From assembly GCA_013151875.1 (NCBI GenBank), contig JAADHL010000341.1, positions 4,429-16,490 on the forward strand: a DNA stretch of 12,062 nt, written 5' to 3'. Both the position numbers and the translations under genes were made by a program. Under the pieces are notes generated by a model. That model was given only the letters and a program-made list of their open reading frames with translations, was not told the DNA's origin and did no database searches. Below are positions 6,115 to 12,062 of this stretch, in pieces (positions within the stretch are counted from its first letter, which is position 1; each line of letters begins with the position of its first letter). Origin of the DNA: Deltaproteobacteria bacterium (GTDB taxonomy: Bacteria > Myxococcota_A > UBA9042 > DTJE01).

Positions 6115-6824
6115 CCAGATATCACAGGATCCTGCTGAAGCTGTCCGGAGAGGCCCTCATGGCCTCCAAGTCGTTCGGAGTCCACGCGGACACCGTAGAG
6201 AACATCGCCGAAGAAATCGCGGGTCTGCACGAAATGGGCGTGGAACTGGGCATCGTCACGGGGGGGGGGAACTTCTTCCGGGGCATCTCCGAAGTCGGAC
6301 AGCGGTTCGACAGGTCCGCAGCCGACACGGTGGGCATGCTGGCAACTGTCATGAACTGCCTGGTCCTGCAGAACGGACTGGAGAGGCTGGGGCTTGACAC
6401 GCGCGTACTGTCCGCCCTGGAAATGCCGAAGGTGGCCGAGCCCTTCATCAGACGCCGGGCTGTCAGGCACCTCGAAAGGGGACGGATCGTCCTTTTCGCC
6501 GCGGGTACCGGACACCCATATTTCTCCACGGATACCGGCGCCGCGTTGAGGGCACTGGAGATCAATGCCGAGGCCATCATCAAGGCCACCAAGGTGGACG
6601 GTATTTATTCAAGCGACCCGGAAAAGGACCCGAAGGCGATCAAGTATGATCGGGTATCCTATCGGGAGGTCATGGAGAAGAATCTTCAGGTGATGGACCA
6701 GACAGCAGTGGCACTGTGCCGGGAAAACGGCCTTCCGCTGCATGTTCTCAGCATCCGCGAGCCGGGGAGGATCGCGGCTCTGCTACGGGGCGAGGCTATT
6801 GGTACGATTGTAAGCGAAACTTGA
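6111..6824 (+). CDS. pyrH: UMP kinase
   Basis: The enzyme phosphorylates UMP to UDP with ATP in pyrimidine nucleotide synthesis and belongs to the amino-acid kinase fold as a hexamer. The 237-aa length is typical. Motifs present are LLKLSGEAL (8-16), TGGGNFFRG (50-58), ADTVGMLAT (71-79), AGTGHPYFSTDT (131-142) and TKVDGIYSSDP (160-170). The start is taken as GTG 6111, which overlaps the tsf stop by 4 nt (GTGA) and has GAGGGG at 6103-6108. The protein then begins three residues before the first beta strand, as expected. The frame is open for 19 codons more upstream but inside tsf. The codons for T-G-G-G contain a run of ten G (6260-6269), unusual in an essential gene. Confidence 0.96.
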   Translation: MTRYHRILLKLSGEALMASKSFGVHADTVENIAEEIAGLHEMGVELGIVTGGGNFFRGISEVGQRFDRSAADTVGMLATVMNCLVLQNGLERLGLDTRVLSALEMPKVAEPFIRRRAVRHLERGRIVLFAAGTGHPYFSTDTGAALRALEINAEAIIKATKVDGIYSSDPEKDPKAIKYDRVSYREVMEKNLQVMDQTAVALCRENGLPLHVLSIREPGRIAALLRGEAIGTIVSET

Positions 6825-6835
6825 TGGAGGCCGCC

Positions 6836-7384
6836 ATGATCGAAGAAACCCTTAACGATCTGGAAAAGGCGTTCGAGAAGGTAATTGCAAACTACGAAAA
6901 GGACCTCTCGAAGGTACGCACGGGACGCGCGAATCTGGCATTGTTGGATGGCGTCAAGGTGGATTACTACGGCGTTCCCACCCCCTTGAGCCAGGTCGCT
7001 GCCGTGGCAGTGGCCGACCCGCGCCTGATCACGATCCGGCCATGGGAGAAAAAGCTGATCCCCGCCATCGAAAAGGCCATCGGTACGGCTGACATAGGCC
7101 TGAATCCGTCCAACGACGGGGACCTGGTGCGCCTGCCGATCCCCACGTTGACCACCGAACGCCGAAAGGACCTCGCCAAGCAGGTGCGGCGCATGGCGGA
7201 GGAAGGCAAGATCGCCCTTCGCAACGTCCGGCGCGAGCACAGGTCCCGCCTGGAAAAGGCGGAGGGGCTTCCAGAGGACGACCAGAAGCGGGCAATGGAT
7301 CGGATCGACAAGGTGACCGAGACCTACGTGTCGCGAATCGACGAGATTACGGCCACCAAGGAAGAAGAGATAATGAGCTTCTGA
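6836..7384 (+). CDS. frr: Ribosome recycling factor
   Basis: RRF splits post-termination ribosomes together with EF-G. The 182-aa protein is close to the usual 185. It has the helical domain I motif VRTGRANLALLD (27-38), the domain II segment YYGVPTPLSQVA (44-55), GLNPSNDGDLVRLPIPTLT (88-106) and the basic helix with VRREHR (131-136). ATG 6836 has GGAGG (6826-6830) 5 nt upstream. ATG 6824, overlapping the pyrH stop, would add four residues but has no ribosome binding site. It is the last gene of the operon. No convincing terminator was found before the dsr promoter region. Confidence 0.97.
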   Translation: MIEETLNDLEKAFEKVIANYEKDLSKVRTGRANLALLDGVKVDYYGVPTPLSQVAAVAVADPRLITIRPWEKKLIPAIEKAIGTADIGLNPSNDGDLVRLPIPTLTTERRKDLAKQVRRMAEEGKIALRNVRREHRSRLEKAEGLPEDDQKRAMDRIDKVTETYVSRIDEITATKEEEIMSF

Positions 7385-7439
7385 ATCGCGATCTTCCGCC
7401 CATCGACAGATCATTAATCAACTTCATAACCGATTTACA

Positions 7440-7468
7440 TTGACGACTTCAGGGGGCGTCGGTAAAAA
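7440..7468 (+). promoter_or_regulatory. Candidate promoter of the dsr operon
   Basis: TTGACG (7440-7445, 5 of 6) is spaced 17 nt from TAAAAA (7463-7468, 4 of 6). An AT-rich stretch (about 7411-7440) precedes it and could act as an UP-like element. The start would lie near 7475, giving a 5' UTR of about 57 nt before dsrA. Confidence 0.45.
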
Positions 7469-7487
7469 CCGACTTAGGAAAACGCCC
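7454..7487 (+). promoter_or_regulatory. Inverted repeat over the dsr promoter -10 (operator or leader hairpin)
   Basis: GTCGGT (7458-7463) and ACCGAC (7468-7473) form a perfect 6-bp dyad around AAAA. An outer pair GGGCGT (7454-7459) with ACGCCC (7482-7487) can form as an alternative, or in part together with it. With no T tract this is not a terminator. Its overlap with the proposed -10 suggests a repressor site; if transcription starts further upstream it would be a leader hairpin. Confidence 0.5.
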
Positions 7488-7531
7488 TGCACGGGCCGGG
7501 CGCATGTTTTATTTGACGGAGGGTACGACAC

Positions 7532-8728
7532 ATGGCGAAACGAGACACCCCCATGCTTGACGAACTGCTGAAGGGACCATACCCCAGCTTCGTCAAAGAG
7601 TTGTACAAGGTCCAGGAACGCAAGCCCATGGTTCAGGACCTTTTGGGACAGCTCGAGGACTCCTATGAGGAACGTATTGGGCACTGGAAGCACGGCGGCA
7701 TAGTCGGCGTCATGGGTTATGGCGGAGGCGTCATCGGCAGGTACTCCGACCTTCAGGACAAGTACCCGAACGTCGCACACTTCCACACAATGCGCGTCAA
7801 CCAGCCGGCGGCATGGTTCTATACCTCGGACATCCTGCGCAAGATCGCGGACATCTGGGAAAAGCACGGCTCCGGATTGACCAACATGCACGGGTCCACG
7901 GGCGACATGGTGCTCCTCGGCACCACCACGGACGAACTGGAGCCCACGTTCCAGGCACTGGCAAAGGAGGGCTTCGACCTCGGTGGTTCCGGGTCGGTCC
8001 TGCGGACGCCGTCCTGCTGCGTCGGCCCCGCCCGGTGCGAGTGGGCCTGCTATGACACGTTGAAGCTGTGCTACGACTTCACGCAGGAATACCAGGATGA
8101 GCTTCACCGCCCGTTCTTCCCCTATAAGTTCAAATTCAAATTCTCCGGATGCCCGAACGACTGCGTGGCTTCGATAGCCCGGTCGGACATGTCCATCATC
8201 GGGACATGGAAAGACGACATCCAGATTGATCAGGCCGCGGTTGCCGAATACGCCAAGGCCGGAATGGACATCCAGGCCGACGTAATCGACATCTGCCCGT
8301 CCAAGTGCATGAAGTACGACGGCGAGGGCATCGAGGTCGACAACCACGAATGTGTTCACTGCATGCACTGCATCAACGTGATGCCGAAGGCCTTGGCCCC
8401 CGGCAAGGAAAGGGGCGCCACCATCCTGCTGGGCGCGAAGGCCCCCATCATGGACGGCGCGCTGCTGGCATCCGTTCTGGTTCCCTTCATCGACCTCAAC
8501 GACCCGGACGAGGTCGAGGACCTTCACGAACTCATCGGCAACATCTGGGATTTCTGGGGCGAACACGGAAAGAACCGCGAGCGCATCGGTGAACTGATCC
8601 AACGCGTAGGGATGTCCACATTCCTTGAAGCGATCGGACTGGAACCCGAACCCGAGATGATCTCGGCGCCGCGCGACAATCCCTACATCTTCTTCAAAGA
8701 GGAAGAAGACGAGGAAGAAGAGGAATGA
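7532..8728 (+). CDS. dsrA: Dissimilatory sulfite reductase subunit alpha
   Basis: DsrA pairs with DsrB in the cytoplasmic alpha2beta2 enzyme that reduces sulfite with DsrC, or runs in reverse in sulfur oxidisers. The 398-aa protein carries the siroheme-[4Fe-4S] ligands as C163-x5-C169 and C207-x3-C211. KFKFKFSGCPNDCVASIARSD spans 199-219 around the second pair. The inserted ferredoxin domain has Cys255, Cys259 and C274-x2-C277-x2-C280. THWK/GHWKHGGIVGV (50-60) and GYGGGVIGRYSD (62-73) are family hallmarks. ATG 7532 has GGAGG (7518-7522) 9 nt upstream. Compared with Desulfovibrio DsrA (about 437 aa) it lacks a segment near residue 245 and ends in an acidic tail (389-398). The reductive direction is favoured by dsrD nearby, not by DsrA itself. 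Confidence 0.97.
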   Translation: MAKRDTPMLDELLKGPYPSFVKELYKVQERKPMVQDLLGQLEDSYEERIGHWKHGGIVGVMGYGGGVIGRYSDLQDKYPNVAHFHTMRVNQPAAWFYTSDILRKIADIWEKHGSGLTNMHGSTGDMVLLGTTTDELEPTFQALAKEGFDLGGSGSVLRTPSCCVGPARCEWACYDTLKLCYDFTQEYQDELHRPFFPYKFKFKFSGCPNDCVASIARSDMSIIGTWKDDIQIDQAAVAEYAKAGMDIQADVIDICPSKCMKYDGEGIEVDNHECVHCMHCINVMPKALAPGKERGATILLGAKAPIMDGALLASVLVPFIDLNDPDEVEDLHELIGNIWDFWGEHGKNRERIGELIQRVGMSTFLEAIGLEPEPEMISAPRDNPYIFFKEEEDEEEEE

Positions 8729-8735
8729 TGTTCAG

Positions 8736-8763
8736 GCTCTCGGTTGTTTCCGAGCGCTGTTTT
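8736..8763 (+). promoter_or_regulatory. Terminator-like stem-loop between dsrA and dsrB
   Basis: GCTCTCGG (8736-8743) pairs with CCGAGCGC (8750-8757), 8 bp with one T-C mismatch, around the loop TTGTTT. It is followed by TGTTTT (8758-8763). It lies 7 nt after the dsrA stop and just before the dsrB ribosome binding site. Full termination here would starve dsrB, so partial attenuation or mRNA processing is more likely. Confidence 0.55.
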
Positions 8764-8779
8764 CAAGGAGGCATGAATC

Positions 8780-9862
8780 ATGGCTGAAGCTCCAGCAGAT
8801 AGAATCACGGATGTCGGACCTCCACATTATGAGAGGTTCCTTCCGCCCATCATCAAGGCGAACTACGGCAAGTGGAAGTACCACGAGATCCTGAAGCCGG
8901 GGATCATGGTGCACGTGGGCGAATCCGGAGACAAACTGTTCACGGTCCGTGCGGCTTCTCCGCGTCTCATCTCCGTGGACACCATCAGGGTGTTCGCCGA
9001 TATCGCGGAAAAGTACTGCGACGGCCACCTCCGGTTCACGAGCCGCAACAACGTGGAATTCCTGTTGACCGAGGAAGCCAACATCGAACCGCTCATCGCG
9101 GACATTACGAAGGAAGGCTTCCCCGTGGGCGGAACCGGTTCCGGACTGTCCAACATCGTCCACACCCAGGGCTGGGTGCACTGTCACTCGTCCGCCACGG
9201 ACGCGTCGGGCATCGTCAAGTCCGTGATGGATGAACTGTTCCCCTACTTCCAGGAAAAGAGGCTGCCCGCCAAGACCAGGATCGCCCTGGCCTGCTGCCT
9301 CAATATGTGCGGCGCAGTGCACTGCTCCGACATCGCGATCCTTGGGGTGCATCAGAGGCCCCCGAGAATCGACGACAAAAACATCTCCAAGATGTGCGAA
9401 ATTCCGACCACCATTTCGTCATGTCCGACGGGCGCCATCCGCACGGCCGACAAGGACGGCATGAAGACGGTCGAGGTGTCCGAAGACCTGTGCATGTTCT
9501 GCGCGAACTGCTATACGGTGTGCCCTTCGATGCAGTTGAACGACCCCGACACCGACGGCATCTCGATCTGGGTCGGCGGCAAGGTATCGAACGCCATCAG
9601 CGAGCCCAAGTTCTCGAAGCTCGCGATTCCGTTCATCCCGAACAACCCGCCGCGCTGGCCCGAAGTCGTGGACGCGGTCAAGAACATCATCGAAGTCTAC
9701 GCCGCCAATGCGCGCAAATACGAACGCATCGGCGACTGGATTGAACGCATCGGCTGGCCCAAGTTCTTCAAACTTACGGGTATCGAGTTCACGCGGTATC
9801 ATATCGACGACTTCAAGCACGCGGGCTGGACCTACAAGCGGTCGACCCATTTGAAGTTCTGA
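8780..9862 (+). CDS. dsrB: Dissimilatory sulfite reductase subunit beta
   Basis: DsrB is the catalytic partner of DsrA. In the Desulfovibrio structure the active siroheme is ligated through DsrB. The 360-aa protein has C135 in HTQGWVHCHS and C172, C173 and C177 in ACCLNMCGAVHC. The spacing (37, 1 and 4 residues) is identical to the Desulfovibrio ligands 151/188/189/193. The ferredoxin domain shows C238-x2-C241-x2-C244-x3-C248-P, with C215 in SCPTGA. VGGKVSNAIS (265-274) and PRWPEVVDAV (291-300) are also family-typical. ATG 8780 is preceded by AAGGAGG (8765-8771) at 8 nt. All catalytic cysteines are present, so the enzyme should be functional. Confidence 0.97.
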   Translation: MAEAPADRITDVGPPHYERFLPPIIKANYGKWKYHEILKPGIMVHVGESGDKLFTVRAASPRLISVDTIRVFADIAEKYCDGHLRFTSRNNVEFLLTEEANIEPLIADITKEGFPVGGTGSGLSNIVHTQGWVHCHSSATDASGIVKSVMDELFPYFQEKRLPAKTRIALACCLNMCGAVHCSDIAILGVHQRPPRIDDKNISKMCEIPTTISSCPTGAIRTADKDGMKTVEVSEDLCMFCANCYTVCPSMQLNDPDTDGISIWVGGKVSNAISEPKFSKLAIPFIPNNPPRWPEVVDAVKNIIEVYAANARKYERIGDWIERIGWPKFFKLTGIEFTRYHIDDFKHAGWTYKRSTHLKF

Positions 9863-9871
9863 GGGTAAACC

Positions 9872-9909
9872 GGGGGACGGCGGGCTGTTAGGGCGGCCCG
9901 TCGTCCCTC
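9872..9909 (+). promoter_or_regulatory. Long GC-rich stem-loop between dsrB and dsrD
   Basis: Bases 9872-9885 pair with 9896-9909 over 14 bp (two G-U pairs, no mismatch), with the loop TGTTAGGGCG. The core is GGACGGCGGGC with GCCCGTCGTCC. Only ATTTC follows, so it lacks a proper U tract. It starts 10 nt after the dsrB stop. Likely roles are 3'-end protection of dsrAB mRNA or partial termination, giving more DsrAB than DsrD and DsrL. Confidence 0.7.
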
Positions 9910-9931
9910 ATTTCAAACCAGGAGGTGCATC

Positions 9932-10177
9932 ATGGGTGCTCCGAGCATCGACGAAATCGCCGAAGAGATGTACCAGATGGTCGCCGATTCCATGGGGAAG
10001 AAAAACCTGAAATCCGGCGATCTGTCCAAGGCCATCCAAAAGAAGTATCCGGACGTCGACCGGAAGATGTGCAAGCTGGCCATACGCCAGTTGATGGACA
10101 ACGGTCGTTGCGTCTACGCCTACTTCGGCGGCAGCTACATTCAGCTTCCCCACAAGGAAGGCGCTGCCAACGACTGA
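9932..10177 (+). CDS. dsrD: Dissimilatory sulfite reductase-associated protein DsrD
   Basis: DsrD is a small winged-helix protein found next to dsrAB in sulfate and sulfite reducers; it has been shown to stimulate sulfite reduction by DsrAB rather than to regulate transcription. The 81-aa protein fits. Helix 1 covers about residues 5-20 (IDEIAEEMYQMVA), and helix 2 about 28-38 (SGDLSKAIQKK). Helix 3 is about 43-57 (DRKMCKLAIRQLMDN). The wing is GRCVYAYFGGSYIQLP (58-73), where the aromatic residues match the DsrD wing. ATG 9932 has GGAGG (9921-9925) 6 nt upstream. Its place directly after dsrB supports the call, since sequence identity in this short family is low. It separates dsrAB from dsrL, an unusual neighbour. 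Confidence 0.88.
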   Translation: MGAPSIDEIAEEMYQMVADSMGKKNLKSGDLSKAIQKKYPDVDRKMCKLAIRQLMDNGRCVYAYFGGSYIQLPHKEGAAND

Positions 10178-10185
10178 TGGCCCCT

Positions 10186-10226
10186 GTGCGCGGCTTCTTG
10201 AAACACCGGATTATCCGTCCGCGCAC
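10186..10226 (+). promoter_or_regulatory. Two-tier stem-loop between dsrD and dsrL
   Basis: GTGCGCGG (10186-10193) pairs perfectly with CCGCGCAC (10219-10226). Inside the 25-nt loop CGGA (10207-10210) and TCCG (10214-10217) form a small hairpin around TTA. There is no U tract. The structure starts 8 nt after the dsrD stop and ends about 57 nt before the dsrL ribosome binding site, in a 117-nt spacer. Confidence 0.55.
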
Positions 10227-10294
10227 CAAGGCGCCGGGTGGACCCAATCGATCTCCCACACGGCGGACCGGGCAATTCCAGCTGAGGAACGCTC

Positions 10295-11974
10295 ATGAAA
10301 CTAAAAAAACCCAAGAAAAACATCAAGACCCACTCCATGCCCGGCTCCGGCGCCGGTGGGGAGGAATCAAATCTCAGGCCAAGGTACGTGCCCAAGACGC
10401 CGCCTTGCGTTGTCGGCTGTCCTCAGGGCACCGATATCCGGGGATGGCTCCAGGTGCTGGCCCAGCATGAGGACTACGAAAAGACCTCCGATCAGGCGTT
10501 CGAGGAGGCATTTCACATCATCACCGACCACAACCCGCTGCCTTCCACCTGCGGCCGGGTCTGCCCTCATCCCTGCGAAACGGAGTGCAACCGCAAAGAC
10601 GTGGACGGGGCCGTGGCGATCAATGTGATGGAGCGGTTCGTCGGCGACTACGGTCTGGAAAAGGGCCTGAAACTCAAGAAGCTGACCGACGAGAAACACG
10701 ACGAAAAGGTGGCTGTTATCGGCGCCGGCCCCGCTGGCCTGGCGTGCGCGTACCACCTCGCCAGGAGGGGATATCCCGTCACAATATTCGAGGCCTTTGC
10801 AAAGGCCGGCGGAATGCTTCGCTACGGAATCCCAGCCTATCGCCTGCCGCGCGACGTCCTGCAGAAGGAGATCGACAACATCCTGGACCTCGGGGTCGAA
10901 CTGAAGCTCAACACCTCTGTGGGAAAGGACATCTCCTATGACGAAGTAAAGAAGGACTATCGAGCCGTATTCGTCGGAATCGGCGCCCATAAGGGGTACA
11001 AGCTCAGGGTCCCCGGCGAGGACGCGCCCAATGTCTTTACGGGCACAGAATTTCTGAACCGCGCCAACTCGGGAGAAACGGTCGAGATAGGTGACAAGGT
11101 GGTGGTCGTCGGGGGTGGCGACACGGCCATCGACGCGGCCAGGGTTGCCAGACGCATGGGCGCTGACGTGACGATAGTGTACCGCAGGACGCGAAAGGAG
11201 ATGCCCGCAATCCAGCCCGAAATCGAAGGGGCCGAGGAAGAGGGAGTCAAGATCGAACTGCTTACCCAGCCGATCGAGGTCCTGCAAAAGGACGGCAAGG
11301 CGGTTGGGATCAGGTGTCAGCGACAGAAGCTGGGTGAGCCCGACGCCAGCGGTCGTGCGCGGCCCGTACCGATCGAGGGTTCGGAATTCGAGATCCAACT
11401 GACGTCCCTGATACCGGCAATCAGTCAGGAGCCCGACTTCGACCCTCTTCCCGACCTCCACGAGGGCCGCGACTGGATGAAGGTCGATGACCACATGAAG
11501 ATCCAGAACGAGGACGGGGTCTACGGCGGTGGCGACTCGGTCAATCTTGGCCTCGTGACGATTGCCATGGCCCAGGGCAGGATGGCGGCCGATTCCATCG
11601 AACACTATCTGCGAAGCGAGCCCTACCCGGCCGAGCCCGACAAGCCTCCCGTGGTCAGGGGCGAACGCATGAAGCTGTCCTGGTACAAACCCCTGGAAAG
11701 AAACTCACAGAAAGAGATTCCAGTCGACGCGCGTTTCGCCGACCCCGACGCTGAAATCGCCCAGGGCCTCAGCACCGAACAGGCGCTCAATGAGGCGAAA
11801 CGATGCATGTCCTGCGGAATGTGCTTTGATTGCGATTCCTGCTGGATGTTCTGCCAGAACAGCGTCTTCGAGAAACTCCCCAAGGGACAGCACTACAAGA
11901 TGAAGGTAGACCTGTGCAACGGCTGTAAGAAGTGCGCTGAGGAATGCCCCTGCGGCTACATCGACATGGTGTGA
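10295..11974 (+). CDS. dsrL: NAD(P)H-dependent FAD/iron-sulfur oxidoreductase DsrL
   Basis: DsrL exchanges electrons between NAD(P)H and DsrAB. It is essential for sulfur oxidation in Allochromatium, and DsrL-2 forms occur with reductive or disproportionating systems. The 559-aa protein begins with a GltD-like [4Fe-4S] domain (Cys38, 42, 86, 90, 94, 98). An FAD-binding GAGPAG (143-148) follows, then an NAD(P)H-binding GGGDTA (273-278) with YRRTRKEMPA (296-305), and the FAD-closing YGGGDS (410-415). The C-terminal double ferredoxin domain has Cys504/507/510/513/516/520 and Cys541/544/547/551, with an extra Cys553. This Cys-rich tail and the location after dsrABD separate it from glutamate synthase small subunit. 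It is shorter than Allochromatium DsrL (about 650 aa). ATG 10295 has GAGGA (10284-10288) 6 nt upstream. Confidence 0.85.
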   Translation: MKLKKPKKNIKTHSMPGSGAGGEESNLRPRYVPKTPPCVVGCPQGTDIRGWLQVLAQHEDYEKTSDQAFEEAFHIITDHNPLPSTCGRVCPHPCETECNRKDVDGAVAINVMERFVGDYGLEKGLKLKKLTDEKHDEKVAVIGAGPAGLACAYHLARRGYPVTIFEAFAKAGGMLRYGIPAYRLPRDVLQKEIDNILDLGVELKLNTSVGKDISYDEVKKDYRAVFVGIGAHKGYKLRVPGEDAPNVFTGTEFLNRANSGETVEIGDKVVVVGGGDTAIDAARVARRMGADVTIVYRRTRKEMPAIQPEIEGAEEEGVKIELLTQPIEVLQKDGKAVGIRCQRQKLGEPDASGRARPVPIEGSEFEIQLTSLIPAISQEPDFDPLPDLHEGRDWMKVDDHMKIQNEDGVYGGGDSVNLGLVTIAMAQGRMAADSIEHYLRSEPYPAEPDKPPVVRGERMKLSWYKPLERNSQKEIPVDARFADPDAEIAQGLSTEQALNEAKRCMSCGMCFDCDSCWMFCQNSVFEKLPKGQHYKMKVDLCNGCKKCAEECPCGYIDMV

Positions 11975-12027
11975 TTCCCTTCCATCCTTCGCTGCGTTTC
12001 AAGAACAACCCCGATATTTGAGTGCCG

Positions 12028-12062
12028 ATGTTTGAGTACAAGGTGAATGTGACGCGCCGATG
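12028..12062 (+). CDS. Possible 5' end of a following gene (cut by window edge)
   Basis: An open frame begins at ATG 12028 with MFEYKVNVTRR and runs off the window; GTG 12022 in the same frame is an alternative start. The upstream Shine-Dalgarno match is poor (GAG at 12020-12022). The 53 nt after dsrL show no terminator, so it could be cotranscribed. Eleven codons are too few to name a product. Confidence 0.3.
   Translation, partial: MFEYKVNVTRR

Noticed and set aside
8773..8787. Four-codon mini open frame (ATG AAT CAT GGC TGA) before dsrB
   Set aside because: Its ATG is only 1 nt from GGAGG, too close for initiation. The dsrB ATG at 8780 has normal spacing.
1..12062. CRISPR arrays, insertion sequences, integrases or phage genes
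   Set aside because: No spaced direct repeats, transposase motifs or terminal inverted repeats were seen; the only tandem repeat is the short 13-nt array at 2397-2447.

Overview
The window is bacterial DNA, GC-rich (estimated by eye at about 60%), with every gene on the + strand. It carries a dissimilatory sulfur-metabolism locus (sat and dsrA-dsrB-dsrD-dsrL) on either side of the universal translation operon rpsB-tsf-pyrH-frr. Starts are mostly preceded by strong GGAGG-type Shine-Dalgarno sites. The closest recalled relatives of Sat and DsrAB, together with dsrD, point to a sulfite/sulfate-reducing lineage. A secreted lipoprotein with an Asp/Gly/Ser-rich linker would fit a Desulfobacterota/Myxococcota-like ('deltaproteobacterial') organism. 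The phylum cannot be settled from the sequence alone.

Layout. 1-344 is the 3' part of a PduO-type cobalamin adenosyltransferase gene. Its stop codon overlaps the TTG start of a 673-aa lipoprotein with a neutral-ceramidase-like domain (341-2362). 2363-2518 holds a weak terminator, four tandem copies of a 13-nt unit and a near-consensus sigma70 promoter for tRNA-Leu(CAG) (2519-2602). A small helical protein of unknown function follows (2633-2968), closed by a strong intrinsic terminator (3031-3060). sat (3105-4298) encodes ATP sulfurylase. The 318-nt gap after sat contains a terminator-like hairpin, a possible promoter and three consecutive stem-loops (4477-4601) ending just ahead of the rpsB ribosome binding site. 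rpsB, tsf, pyrH and frr (4617-7384) follow as a tight operon with a further hairpin between rpsB and tsf. A 147-nt spacer with a candidate promoter and an operator-like dyad leads into dsrA, dsrB, dsrD and dsrL (7532-11974). The last 88 nt may contain the start of another gene.

Function. Sat activates sulfate to adenosine phosphosulfate. DsrAB reduces sulfite (or oxidises reduced sulfur when running in reverse). DsrD is a small winged-helix protein known to stimulate DsrAB in sulfate reducers. DsrL is a flavin and iron-sulfur NAD(P)H oxidoreductase that can exchange electrons with DsrAB. aprAB, qmo, dsrC and dsrMKJOP are not in the window. The most notable points are that dsrD (typical of reducers) sits directly before dsrL (best known from sulfur oxidisers), that every dsr spacer contains a stem-loop, and that rpsB has an elaborate structured leader.
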